Assembly: GCF_963666025.1 (NCBI RefSeq) | Contig: NZ_OY762552.1 | Span: 2,031,001-2,095,000, forward strand | From: an uncultured Methanobacterium sp. | Lineage (GTDB): Archaea; Methanobacteriota; Methanobacteria; Methanobacteriales; Methanobacteriaceae | DNA: 64,000 nucleotides | Direction: 5' to 3' | Part shown: in pieces, positions 1 through 7,726 of the stretch | Layout of the letters: every line of letters begins with the position of its first letter | How positions within the stretch are numbered: the stretch's first letter is position 1 | Made by a program: the position numbers and the translations under genes | Notes under the pieces: generated by a model | Told to the model about the DNA's origin: nothing | Seen by the model: the letters and a program-made list of their open reading frames with translations, nothing else | The model's database searches: none

Positions 1-286
1 TTTATTAATAATAAACATTCCCCCACTAATTAAGTGAAAATTTTCCTCTTTTTTTTAAATTTGAAGCTTTTAACAAGCTTATTTACTTATTAATCAACAG
101 GAACATGATAATTTAATCTCTTTTTGTATATTACTCTTATATATTAATATATGTTACATAGATTACTATACAATCGTGTTTAGACATATTTTAAAGATCA
201 ATAAATTTCAGTTTGTTTAGATTTCATGGATATCATTGATGTTCTTATAAAATTCATTATCAAAAAGAGATTATCAAAATAGGGAT
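1..286. other. intergenic, no gene seen
   Basis: This stretch is very AT-rich and has no reading frame with a credible ribosome site. It ends at the fumarase gene and presumably holds its promoter; several TATA-like runs lie between about 120 and 155, but I cannot choose among them. Confidence 0.5.
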
Positions 287-313
287 ATGGTAATGATTAA
301 TGGAGATAACAAT

Positions 314-808
314 GTGAAGATCATCAAAACACCAATAACCGACCAAACCATTCAAAACCTCAAAATCGGTGATAGAATTCTGATTTCTGGTACCATCCTC
401 ACAGGCCGTGATGCAGCCCTTCCCAGGTTAGTAAAACTATTAAAAGAAGGTGAAAGTCCGGTGGATGTTGATGGGGCGGTGATCATGCACACCGCAGTAA
501 GTCCGGCAGGAATTGCACCAACCAGCAGCAACAAAACTGAAATAGAAAGTAGTATTGCTCCTCTGTCTGAAGCAGGGGTGAAAATGCACATTGGAAAAGG
601 AGCACTGTCTCCAGAAACACAGAATGCTTTAAAAATAAATAAATCTGTCTTTGTGGTTACTCCACCAGCAGCAGCCCTCCTCACCAGTAAAATGACATCA
701 TCAAAGGTGTTGGCGTTCCCTGAAGAAGGTATGGAAGCCCTACATTGCCTTGAGATAAGGGAGTTTCCAGGAATAGTGGCAGTGGCTCATGGAAAATCTA
801 TTTATTAA
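314..808 (+). CDS. fumB: fumarate hydratase (class I) beta subunit
   Basis: This is the C-terminal-type subunit of the two-subunit class I (4Fe-4S) fumarase, which interconverts fumarate and malate in the incomplete reductive TCA pathway that supplies 2-oxoglutarate. The protein shows the family pattern: a KIGD-x-ILISG opening, the TGRDAALPRL segment, and a C-terminal half with GKGALS, a PPAAALL stretch and an EEGMEALHCLEIREFP end. The alpha subunit with the iron-sulfur cysteines is not adjacent, as is common in methanogens. I prefer the GTG at 314, because GGAG at 302-305 is well spaced and the product then begins MKIIKTPIT like relatives. In-frame ATGs at 287 and 293 are alternatives. Confidence 0.85.
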   Translation: MKIIKTPITDQTIQNLKIGDRILISGTILTGRDAALPRLVKLLKEGESPVDVDGAVIMHTAVSPAGIAPTSSNKTEIESSIAPLSEAGVKMHIGKGALSPETQNALKINKSVFVVTPPAAALLTSKMTSSKVLAFPEEGMEALHCLEIREFPGIVAVAHGKSIY

Positions 809-841
809 TAATCAGCTCTATTAATGATTTTGAATATATTT

Positions 842-1477
842 TCAGGGCCCTGGTTTCCCAAAAGCCTTATCTCCCGCATCTCCCAGTCCCGGAACAATGT
901 AACCATCTGAATTAAGTTTTTCATCCACTGCACAAGTGTATATCTCCACATCAGGGTGTTCTTTTTGCACTTGTTCTATGCCCTGCCTGGATGATATCAC
1001 ATTGAGTAAGACCAACCGAAGTGGCTTTCCCTTCTCATTTATACGGTCCAAAATGGCGTTCATGGTGTTTCCAGTGGCCAGCATGGGGTCAGCGATTATC
1101 ACTATTTTATCATCCAGTGAAGGTAGTTTAAAGTAACCAATATCCACTTTAAATGGTGGTTCATCCCTCCGGGAGGCACCCACCACTCCGTACTGTGCAT
1201 TCCTGAAAACCCTCATAATCCCCTCAACCAGGGGAATAGCTGCTCTTAAAACACTCACCACTACGATATCATTTTTATCCTTTATCTTTGTCCCTTCTGC
1301 TATTCCAAGGGGTGTTTGCACAGTAACATATTCTCGCTCAAGGGTGTTGGTTAGTTCATAAGCTAACCAGCGACCTATCTCGATTATCCCGCCCCTGAAA
1401 TGGATGCCATCTATTCCTTCCCTTCTGATCAAGGTGAGTTTTTCCTGCACCAGTAAATGGTCTACGATTTTTATCAT
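842..1477 (-). CDS. upp: uracil phosphoribosyltransferase
   Basis: It converts uracil and PRPP to UMP in pyrimidine salvage, in the cytoplasm. The 211-residue product has the usual family length. It has the PRPP-binding loop IIADPMLATGNTM at about residues 127-139, the preceding VSVLRAAIPLVEG segment, and the C-terminal PGLGDAGDKAFG uracil-binding signature. The ATG start is preceded by GGAG at good spacing. It converges on the fumarase gene, with only 33 bases between the two stops. Confidence 0.96.
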   Translation of the reverse strand: MIKIVDHLLVQEKLTLIRREGIDGIHFRGGIIEIGRWLAYELTNTLEREYVTVQTPLGIAEGTKIKDKNDIVVVSVLRAAIPLVEGIMRVFRNAQYGVVGASRRDEPPFKVDIGYFKLPSLDDKIVIIADPMLATGNTMNAILDRINEKGKPLRLVLLNVISSRQGIEQVQKEHPDVEIYTCAVDEKLNSDGYIVPGLGDAGDKAFGKPGP

Positions 1478-1627
1478 TTTTATCTCCGGAAATTTAAGGA
1501 TAAAGTGTAGCTAAAGTGTATAATATCTGTTAATTTATTAGTTTCCTGCATAAAAATATTTTATCAATTATTAATTTTAAAAAAAGTTAATTTAACATTA
1601 AACTCATAAATCTAAACAGGGTTTAAA

Positions 1628-2683
1628 ATGAAGAGGGTAAGTGTACTTTTTATCGCAGCAATACCACTTGTTTTAATAGTAATCATAGCTTTTTTCTTCC
1701 TTTTAACTCCACAAAGTACCAGTAACAATGAAACTGGTTTTGGTACCGAGGTCATTACCCAGAACCTGGATGTTCCCTGGGCAATTGCATTTTTACCTGA
1801 TGATAGTCTCATATTCACCGAGCGTGGGGGGAATGTCAATATCCTTGAGGGGCAGGCCGTTAAAAATGTGGGAAAAATCAATGTTACTGCTAATGGCGAG
1901 TCAGGACTCATGGGAATAGCAGTTGACCCTGATTTTAACCAGAAACACTACATTTACCTGTACTATACCAGTGGAAATAACAACCGTATTTCCCGGTTTG
2001 TTTTGAATGAAACACTAGGCAATGAAACCATCCTGGTAGGAAATATCCCTGCTGCTTCCATTCACAACGGCGGTCGGTTGAAGATTGGTCCAGATGGAAA
2101 ACTTTACGCTACCACTGGAGATGCAGGTAACTCTGCACTGGCACAGGATCCCAACTCATTAGGGGGTAAAATACTCCGCCTGAACCTGGATGGTTCCATA
2201 CCTTCAGATAACCCATTTGGGAGCTACGTGTACAGTTACGGGCACCGTGACCCGCAGGGTATCACATGGGGGCCTACTGGAATTATGTATGAATCAGAAC
2301 ACGGTGAAAGTGCCAATGACGAACTTAATATAATTGTGAAGGGTGGAAACTATGGTTGGCCACTCTATCAAGGAAATGACACTTCCACAGGGTATATAAA
2401 ACCCATCAGGGGATACACAGAGTTCACCCTGGCACCTTCTGGAATAGCCTTTTATCAGGGTGCAGTGTGGATAGCGGGTTTAAGAGGTTCTCAATTAAGG
2501 AAAGTAACTGTGAGTGATGATGGTAATTCAGTCATGGGGGAAAAAGCATTTTTCAGGCAATTGGGAAGGATCCGCGAAGTGGTGGAACATAATGGCTACC
2601 TCTACATCAGCACATCCAACCGGGATGGACGGGGAATTCCCCAGACCGGTGATGATAAAATATTAAAAATAAAAATCAGTTGA
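1628..2683 (+). CDS. PQQ-type sugar dehydrogenase-like beta-propeller, membrane-anchored
   Basis: This protein belongs to the glucose/sorbosone dehydrogenase family. Residues about 5-26 form an uncleaved signal anchor, so the six-bladed propeller should sit outside the cell. Recognisable pieces are NLDVPWAIAFLPD near residue 46, the HNGGRLKIGPDGKLY segment with its catalytic-type histidine near 145, and YGHRDPQGI near 205. Soluble relatives oxidise aldoses using PQQ and calcium. Methanogens are not known to make PQQ, so the cofactor and substrate here are uncertain, and a sugar-binding or scavenged-cofactor role is possible. The gene is alone, diverges from upp, and ends in a T-rich tract that probably terminates transcription. 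Confidence 0.8.
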   Translation: MKRVSVLFIAAIPLVLIVIIAFFFLLTPQSTSNNETGFGTEVITQNLDVPWAIAFLPDDSLIFTERGGNVNILEGQAVKNVGKINVTANGESGLMGIAVDPDFNQKHYIYLYYTSGNNNRISRFVLNETLGNETILVGNIPAASIHNGGRLKIGPDGKLYATTGDAGNSALAQDPNSLGGKILRLNLDGSIPSDNPFGSYVYSYGHRDPQGITWGPTGIMYESEHGESANDELNIIVKGGNYGWPLYQGNDTSTGYIKPIRGYTEFTLAPSGIAFYQGAVWIAGLRGSQLRKVTVSDDGNSVMGEKAFFRQLGRIREVVEHNGYLYISTSNRDGRGIPQTGDDKILKIKIS

Positions 2684-2687
2684 TTTT

Positions 2688-2712
2688 AAGTTTTTTTTAG
2701 CTTATTTTTTGT
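2688..2712 (+). terminator. T-rich terminator
   Basis: Runs of T (eight in a row, then six) follow directly after the sugar-dehydrogenase-like gene. Archaeal RNA polymerase terminates at such T tracts. The converging trm56 ends just beyond. Confidence 0.45.
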
Positions 2713-3270
2713 TTATTCTTCACTTCCAGAACCATCAAATTTGTTTTTCATTACCACATTTTTACCATGTGCTGATGGTATGACTTTCATATCTCCATCT
2801 TCAAACTCCAGATCCAGTTCTTTTCCTTCATGCAACATGTGGAGGAATATGGCCAGTGATGAGACCTCAGAATGGGGCTGGGTGGTCACTGAAACATTCC
2901 ATTCTGCCTCCTGATACACTTTGCTGGGAACGCGTGAACCACCAACCACCACCAGTTTATCCCTGCTTGAGTTCCGGATTTTTTGAGTGATATCCTGCAC
3001 TGGTTCACCGTACATGGTGAGGTGAACTATTTCTCCACCATTGTTTTTCCATTCATCCAGAAGATTCTGCCAACCTTTACGGTATTCCACCTGGAAATCA
3101 CCTCCCCAACGCTTCACCACATCATGAACATTTTCCATGAGTTTTTTATCATGATCTCCACTTAAAAACACGCCGGATGCTCCCAGTGCCCGTGCAGTGA
3201 GACAGACATGAGTGGTGATCCGTGCATCACGAACCCGGCGATGATCCAATCGTAAAACTTTAACTTCCAT
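2713..3270 (-). CDS. trm56: tRNA (cytidine(56)-2'-O)-methyltransferase
   Basis: This is an archaea-specific SPOUT-fold enzyme that methylates the 2'-hydroxyl of C56 in the T loop of tRNAs using S-adenosylmethionine. The N-terminus (VLRLDHRRVRDARITTHVCLT), the central LVVVGGSRVPSKVYQ loop near residue 105 and the following NVSVTTQPHSEVSSLAIFL knot region are all typical, and 185 residues is close to the family norm. Its ATG directly follows the TAA of cobS (TAAATG), so it is translationally coupled and is the last gene of the cobZ-cobS-trm56 operon. Confidence 0.93.
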   Translation of the reverse strand: MEVKVLRLDHRRVRDARITTHVCLTARALGASGVFLSGDHDKKLMENVHDVVKRWGGDFQVEYRKGWQNLLDEWKNNGGEIVHLTMYGEPVQDITQKIRNSSRDKLVVVGGSRVPSKVYQEAEWNVSVTTQPHSEVSSLAIFLHMLHEGKELDLEFEDGDMKVIPSAHGKNVVMKNKFDGSGSEE

Positions 3271-4110
3271 TTAAACACTCCCTGAAATGAATATAACTAT
3301 GAATAAAAGGGATAACATCCTTCCCATTTCATTTGATGCACCTAAGATATCTCCATTAGTCCATTTGAAATTTTTTCGGGTGATAAGAGTCATTATCAAT
3401 CCTGAAACAAGACCACCCAGTATACCGATGACTCCAGTGTAACTACCAGTTACTCCCAGGTAGTTGAAACCCAGTAATCCTAAAATAATGCAGAGGGCCA
3501 CTGATCCAATGAGCAGTTTCCAATCCATGTTATTGATGAAGTACTGGCCAGTACCATCTTTCAGTGGTTGGGAAAAGGTTGCACAGGTCACCAGGCTGAG
3601 TTTGGCAGCTACTTCCGACACAAAAATGGCCGGTAAAATGTAAACTGCAGATAAGGATGTAATGGAGGTAACAGTTACCAGGGAAACAATTAAAAGCAAG
3701 GCCAGGCCACCGGTACCTATCCTTTTATCCCGCATTATTTCTATCTTTCGTTTGGGGTCTCCATGGGCCATGAGGCCATCACCAAAATCAACTAAACCAT
3801 CCAGGTGATGGAAACCAGTGAAACTAATTGCCAAACTGTAAATCAGTGCTGCGGATAAGAGTTGAGATAGATGTAGTGGATACACAAGTAGCCATCCAAA
3901 GCCACCTGCAATAATTCCAATGAAAGCTCCAATTATTGGCCAGATAAAGGTGAACTTTGCCATCTCTGAGATGGTGCTGTGAATATTTAGGGGTAGTATT
4001 GTAGAGAATGATACCAGACCTAAGAAACCATGTATGCTGATGTGGGATTCATCATCTTTACTGGTCATATTAGATTGGGGAACTTTTCCCTGAAGATCTT
4101 TATTGGACAC
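3271..4110 (-). CDS. cobS: adenosylcobinamide-GDP ribazoletransferase (cobalamin synthase)
   Basis: It joins adenosylcobinamide-GDP with alpha-ribazole (phosphate) in the last assembly step of the cobamide nucleotide loop, in the membrane. The 279-residue protein has about seven hydrophobic segments. It carries the CobS signature around residues 100-130, with FHHLDGLVDFGDGLMA, HGDPKRKIEIMRD and KRIGTGG, which holds the Mg-binding acidic residues. An N-terminal extension of about 25 polar residues precedes the first conserved segment. Translation starts at GTG 4110 behind AAGGAATG. It sits between cobZ and trm56 and supports corrinoid supply for the methyltransferases of methanogenesis. Confidence 0.94.
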   Translation of the reverse strand: MSNKDLQGKVPQSNMTSKDDESHISIHGFLGLVSFSTILPLNIHSTISEMAKFTFIWPIIGAFIGIIAGGFGWLLVYPLHLSQLLSAALIYSLAISFTGFHHLDGLVDFGDGLMAHGDPKRKIEIMRDKRIGTGGLALLLIVSLVTVTSITSLSAVYILPAIFVSEVAAKLSLVTCATFSQPLKDGTGQYFINNMDWKLLIGSVALCIILGLLGFNYLGVTGSYTGVIGILGGLVSGLIMTLITRKNFKWTNGDILGASNEMGRMLSLLFIVIFISGSV

Positions 4111-4113
4111 TTT

Positions 4114-4152
4114 TCATTCCTTCTTGGTCAATTTTATTCCTTTTTGGGACAT
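4114..4152 (-). CDS. 12-codon mini reading frame between cobZ and cobS
   Basis: The cobZ end and the cobS start share the pattern GGAATGAAAA(A/G)TGTCC. This creates a 12-codon frame starting at ATG 4152, six bases after the cobZ stop, and ending four bases before the cobS GTG. It looks like a small tandem duplication of the start region rather than a functional gene. It could act as a coupling or leader peptide that carries ribosomes from cobZ to cobS. Confidence 0.25.
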   Translation of the reverse strand: MSQKGIKLTKKE

Positions 4153-4155
4153 TTT

Positions 4156-4602
4156 TCATTCCTCAAAGATTTTGGACATGCAACCGGCAATTAGACCTGC
4201 AAAAACATCATCCAGCATGGGGCCCAGTATCCCGAGGGTCCCTGGTTTTGCTTCATCATACCGTTTAAAGTTAAAAATGGCCTTGGTGCCAGCGATCTGG
4301 TTGGCAATGGCCATCCCAAGAACTTCGTCTGAGTAGAGGTAGGCTGGATCATCATCCACATCCACACCTTTAATTCGGTGATTTAAGAGGTCTTCTTCAA
4401 CTCGAATACCGGCTATAATCAACACTATGACATTAATGTCTTTTAATGATGTCCTAATCTGTTTTTCCAGTCTTATTTCCAGTTCTTCAGTTTTATCCAC
4501 ACCTGCCAGGAGTTCCAATCCTGCTTCCACCAGCTGTGGTACTTCAACTCCTGCTTTGCTCATGTAGTCATAAATCGAGCCAGATACGTCATTATCTTTC
4601 AT
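4156..4602 (-). CDS. cobZ: alpha-ribazole phosphatase, CobZ/PgpA-like
   Basis: It is a PgpA-related protein. Archaeal members next to cobS (CobZ) dephosphorylate alpha-ribazole-5'-phosphate or the cobamide phosphate. Visible motifs are IRVEEDLLNHRIKG near residue 70, DEVLGMAIANQIAG near 94, and the C-terminal KPGTLGILGPMLDDVFAGL, which supplies the conserved Asp pair. I favour the ATG at 4602 because GGGTG lies just upstream; an in-frame ATG at 4614 adds four residues. Being first in the operon with cobS supports CobZ over a lipid phosphatase, but sequence alone cannot separate them. Confidence 0.82.
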   Translation of the reverse strand: MKDNDVSGSIYDYMSKAGVEVPQLVEAGLELLAGVDKTEELEIRLEKQIRTSLKDINVIVLIIAGIRVEEDLLNHRIKGVDVDDDPAYLYSDEVLGMAIANQIAGTKAIFNFKRYDEAKPGTLGILGPMLDDVFAGLIAGCMSKIFEE

Positions 4603-4614
4603 TAAAACACCCAT

Positions 4615-4929
4615 AATCTATAATATTAAGAGGTATTCACTATCTAAAATAGTTTATTCTAAATAATAAAGAACCCATTAAGTTTAAATTTTCTTTTTGT
4701 AGTCTTTTCTTTTATAGTAATTTTGTTTTTAGTTGTAGTCTGTATATAATCGGTTATGTAAATTTAATTTCTTTCCCGAAATTATCCAAACGAATATTAT
4801 TTAGATAATTGGCAACATAAATAGCATTAGAGTTGGATTGAAAATATGGGAATATTAGGTTCTAAAGTAGAATTTAATATTCTAAATGGTAGTTAAAAAC
4901 GGATGTTATCAATATATGGGGGTGTTATA
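4615..4929. other. intergenic, divergent promoters
   Basis: AT-rich gap between the cobZ operon (leftward) and the P-II-like gene (rightward). TATA-like runs occur on both strands, but no palindromic operator or structured leader is evident. In particular I see no cobalamin riboswitch upstream of cobZ. Confidence 0.4.
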
Positions 4930-5433
4930 TTGAAAGTTCATCTTAGAGTCTTTGTAGAGGTAGAAAACCTGGGAAAAGCTATGAATGCCCTTGTTGATGC
5001 CGGAATCACAGGGTTTTATATCCTGGAGTACAAAGGCATGTCCCCTCAGGACTGGAAAGGGTTTTCCATTAAGGAAGATCCCAAGTCTGCCATTGGGCTT
5101 ATTAAGGACTACGCCACCGATGCAGTACTGGTCTGCAGTGTAGTAGATGAAGAGAAAATAGATGGTATAGTAGAATCTGTAATGCAGGCACTGGAGGGCG
5201 AAAAATATACTATTCTGGAAGTGCCTATCCGCAGAATTATAGTCAGTAAACAGGACCATGAAAAAGAAAGGGCTGAAACATGGTTACTTGAGAAAGAGGT
5301 ACCCTGTTTCTATTGTGGCGAAAATTCTGTTCAAAGGATAAGAATCGACATGAACAAGGCTAAAATATGGTGCACTAACTGTGGTGCAGCCCGTTACTAC
5401 CTCATAAAAGGTGTGGAAAAGGGGGGAAGCTGA
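4930..5433 (+). CDS. P-II-like (MJ1244-type) protein with C-terminal zinc ribbon
   Basis: It resembles the archaeal MJ1244-type family distantly related to nitrogen regulator P-II. The first 115 or so residues have an alternating beta-alpha pattern, followed by a zinc ribbon with CFYCG and CTNCG about 24 residues apart, ending in ARYYLIKG. No function is established. The TTG at 4930 is the best start because GGGGGTG at 4917-4923 is correctly spaced; an upstream ATG at 4903 has no ribosome site. Its TGA overlaps the ATG of the next, 55-residue zinc-ribbon gene, so the two are coupled. Confidence 0.8.
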   Translation: MKVHLRVFVEVENLGKAMNALVDAGITGFYILEYKGMSPQDWKGFSIKEDPKSAIGLIKDYATDAVLVCSVVDEEKIDGIVESVMQALEGEKYTILEVPIRRIIVSKQDHEKERAETWLLEKEVPCFYCGENSVQRIRIDMNKAKIWCTNCGAARYYLIKGVEKGGS

Positions 5434-5600
5434 TGGCAGTTAAAAAATGGAAACTTGAAAAGGGAGCCAACTGTTATAACTGTGGAGATGCCACCACTCA
5501 GGATATAGAGGTTGATGAGTTCAACATTAAAATACGCTGCCGTGAATGTGGATTCAGCAGGTATTACACCTTCCATATGGTGGATTTGCCCCGTAAATGA
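5433..5600 (+). CDS. 55-residue free-standing zinc-ribbon protein
   Basis: This small gene starts inside the stop of its neighbour (TGATG) and ends at TGA 5598-5600. It is almost entirely a zinc ribbon, CYNCG and CRECG separated by about 24 residues, followed by FSRYYTF. That matches the C-terminal ribbon of the upstream P-II-like protein (C-x2-CG, then C-x2-CG-x-xRYY), so it looks like a duplicated, detached copy of that domain. The ribosome site AAGGGGGGAAGC overlaps the end of the upstream gene. The function is unknown; a metal-binding partner or competitor of the upstream protein is an inference. Confidence 0.8.
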   Translation: MAVKKWKLEKGANCYNCGDATTQDIEVDEFNIKIRCRECGFSRYYTFHMVDLPRK

Positions 5601-5647
5601 CCTGTAAATAGTGTCGAATAAAAATTTGAATGATTTTAAAAAAAGAA

Positions 5648-5671
5648 AATAGGCGTGTTTAACACACCTAT

Positions 5672-5672
<1 letters not shown>
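5648..5672 (-). terminator. hairpin terminator of hsp20
   Basis: Two 12-base arms, AATAGGCGTGTT and AACACACCTATT, pair with a single mismatch. On the minus strand a T-rich run (rich in TTTTTTT) follows. The hairpin abuts the hsp20 stop codon and sits between converging genes. Confidence 0.5.
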
Positions 5673-6115
<443 letters not shown>

Positions 6116-6135
6116 TTATTTCACCTCATAGTTAT

Positions 6136-6190
6136 GAGTCAAACTCGTTTTTGAGTCAATTTATTATAATTCTCAATCAATTATATAAAA
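6136..6190 (-). promoter_or_regulatory. hsp20 promoter with candidate operator
   Basis: On the minus strand the TATA box TTTTATATAA lies at 6181-6190. About 25 bases downstream, at 6136-6159, are GAGT-CAA-ACTC and a second GAGTCAA, giving two overlapping inverted repeats and a direct repeat with a 17-base period. The position at the transcription start is that used by archaeal heat-shock repressors such as Phr; the regulator here is not known. Confidence 0.5.
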
Positions 6191-6347
6191 TTTCCCAGAA
6201 AACACAAAAATAAATGATGAAGGATTATAAATGTATTGATGAATGAGTAGGTTAAGAAGCAGTAAGTAAAAATAGCCACGATTAAGAATTAATGATATTT
6301 TTAACATCATTCATTGATTATCATTTATTTAAGGAGGGTTTGAAGTC

Positions 6348-7538
6348 ATGGTACTAATTATTGATCCACAACAGGCAGGAATATCTGGAAACATGGTCAT
6401 AGGGGCCCTGATAAATTTAGGAGCAAATCAAAAAACAGTTAAAGAAATCATGGAGTATTACGCTTCCTATTTTGGAGAGATAACTGTTAACATAGATGAT
6501 GTTAATAAATCAGGAATCTCTGCTACTTTTGTTAATGTTAAATGTACTGATCATAAGCCCATAGCTTACCATAGTTTACTGGAAACTTTAGATGAAATCG
6601 AACATGAAAAAATCACCCCGCCTATATTGAACTTTGCCCAAAAAGTTTTCCAAACACTGGCAATAGCTGAATCTCATGTTCATGGAGTGGATATGGATAA
6701 GATACATTTCCATGAGGTGGGGGCGGCTGATGCGGTGGCAGATGTAATCGGTGCCTCCTATGCCTTCCATGAATTAGGATTATCTCGTCAGAAAATTTAC
6801 GGACTTCCACCCGCCCTAGGAGGAGGTAGGATAAAGAGTGATCATGGAAATCTAACTGTCCCTGCCCCGGCAACCCTGGAAATTCTTAAAAACATTCCAG
6901 CTATGGGTGGGCCCGTAAATCATGAACTCACCACACCCACTGGAGCAGCCTTACTGGTGAATATGGTGGATGAATTCTCTGAATTTTATCCCCTAGTGAC
7001 CAACAATGAGGTTGCATATGGGGCGGGTAGCATTGATTTAAATTATCCAAATGTTTTAAGGTTAGTTTCTGGCACCTCTCCCATTCCCACCGATAAAATA
7101 TCGATTTTGGAGACCAATCTGGATGATGTTACCGGAGAAGTGTTAGGGCACACTGTAGACCGGCTCATGGAAAAAGGTGCCTTAGATGTAACCATAATTC
7201 CGACTATTGCCAAAAAAAACAGGCCAGCTCATCTTTTAAGAGTGATCAGCAAATCCAGTATGAATTCTATTATTGCAGAAACTATAATCCGGGAAACAGG
7301 TACTCTTGGTGTTAGAACAATTCCCTATGTTCACCGGAACATTGTAAATCGTGAGATAGTTCCAGTTGAGGTTGACTTTTATGGACAGCCAAAGACAGTG
7401 AGGATTAAGGTTGCTAAGATTGGTGAAGAGATAGTTAACGTCACTGTTGAATACGAAGATGCTCGAAAGGTTTCAGAAGAGATTGAAATGCCACTAAAAG
7501 ATGTGATAAGGTTCATAAATCAAAAAATTAATTTTTAA
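6348..7538 (+). CDS. larC: nickel-pincer cofactor biosynthesis protein LarC (nickel insertion)
   Basis: LarC (TIGR00299/DUF111) inserts nickel into the pincer nucleotide cofactor of lactate-racemase-type enzymes in a CTP-dependent reaction. The product has the typical start LIIDPQQAGISGNMVIGAL, the HVHGV...IHFHEVGAADAVAD histidine-rich segment near residues 104-125, and the ETNLDDVTGEV motif near 260, followed by the C-terminal metal-insertion domain. In Lactobacillus LarC is made by ribosomal frameshifting; here it is one continuous frame of 396 codons. AAGGAGG precedes the ATG. No larB, larE or larA is in the window, so the client enzyme is unknown. Confidence 0.92.
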   Translation: MVLIIDPQQAGISGNMVIGALINLGANQKTVKEIMEYYASYFGEITVNIDDVNKSGISATFVNVKCTDHKPIAYHSLLETLDEIEHEKITPPILNFAQKVFQTLAIAESHVHGVDMDKIHFHEVGAADAVADVIGASYAFHELGLSRQKIYGLPPALGGGRIKSDHGNLTVPAPATLEILKNIPAMGGPVNHELTTPTGAALLVNMVDEFSEFYPLVTNNEVAYGAGSIDLNYPNVLRLVSGTSPIPTDKISILETNLDDVTGEVLGHTVDRLMEKGALDVTIIPTIAKKNRPAHLLRVISKSSMNSIIAETIIRETGTLGVRTIPYVHRNIVNREIVPVEVDFYGQPKTVRIKVAKIGEEIVNVTVEYEDARKVSEEIEMPLKDVIRFINQKINF

Positions 7539-7726
7539 TTTGATAAATCGGGTTTTACGTGGAATCCTCTTTTTATTTTTATTTTTTACTCTATTTCTCC
7601 ATTAATCTCATTATCAAGTAGGGAAAGATTAAAATAATTTGTAGATCTCATATTACGTAAAAATATGTTAATATGAAAAATGTTTGAACCAGATGATTAG
7701 TTTGGTTTTTTATTGGGGGGATATTT

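Noticed and set aside
4615..4902. Possible cobalamin riboswitch upstream of cobZ
   Set aside because: No B12-box-like sequence or extended pairing was visible; archaea rarely use this riboswitch.
6348..7538. Programmed frameshift expected in larC
   Set aside because: The gene is a single uninterrupted frame of full length, so no frameshift is needed.
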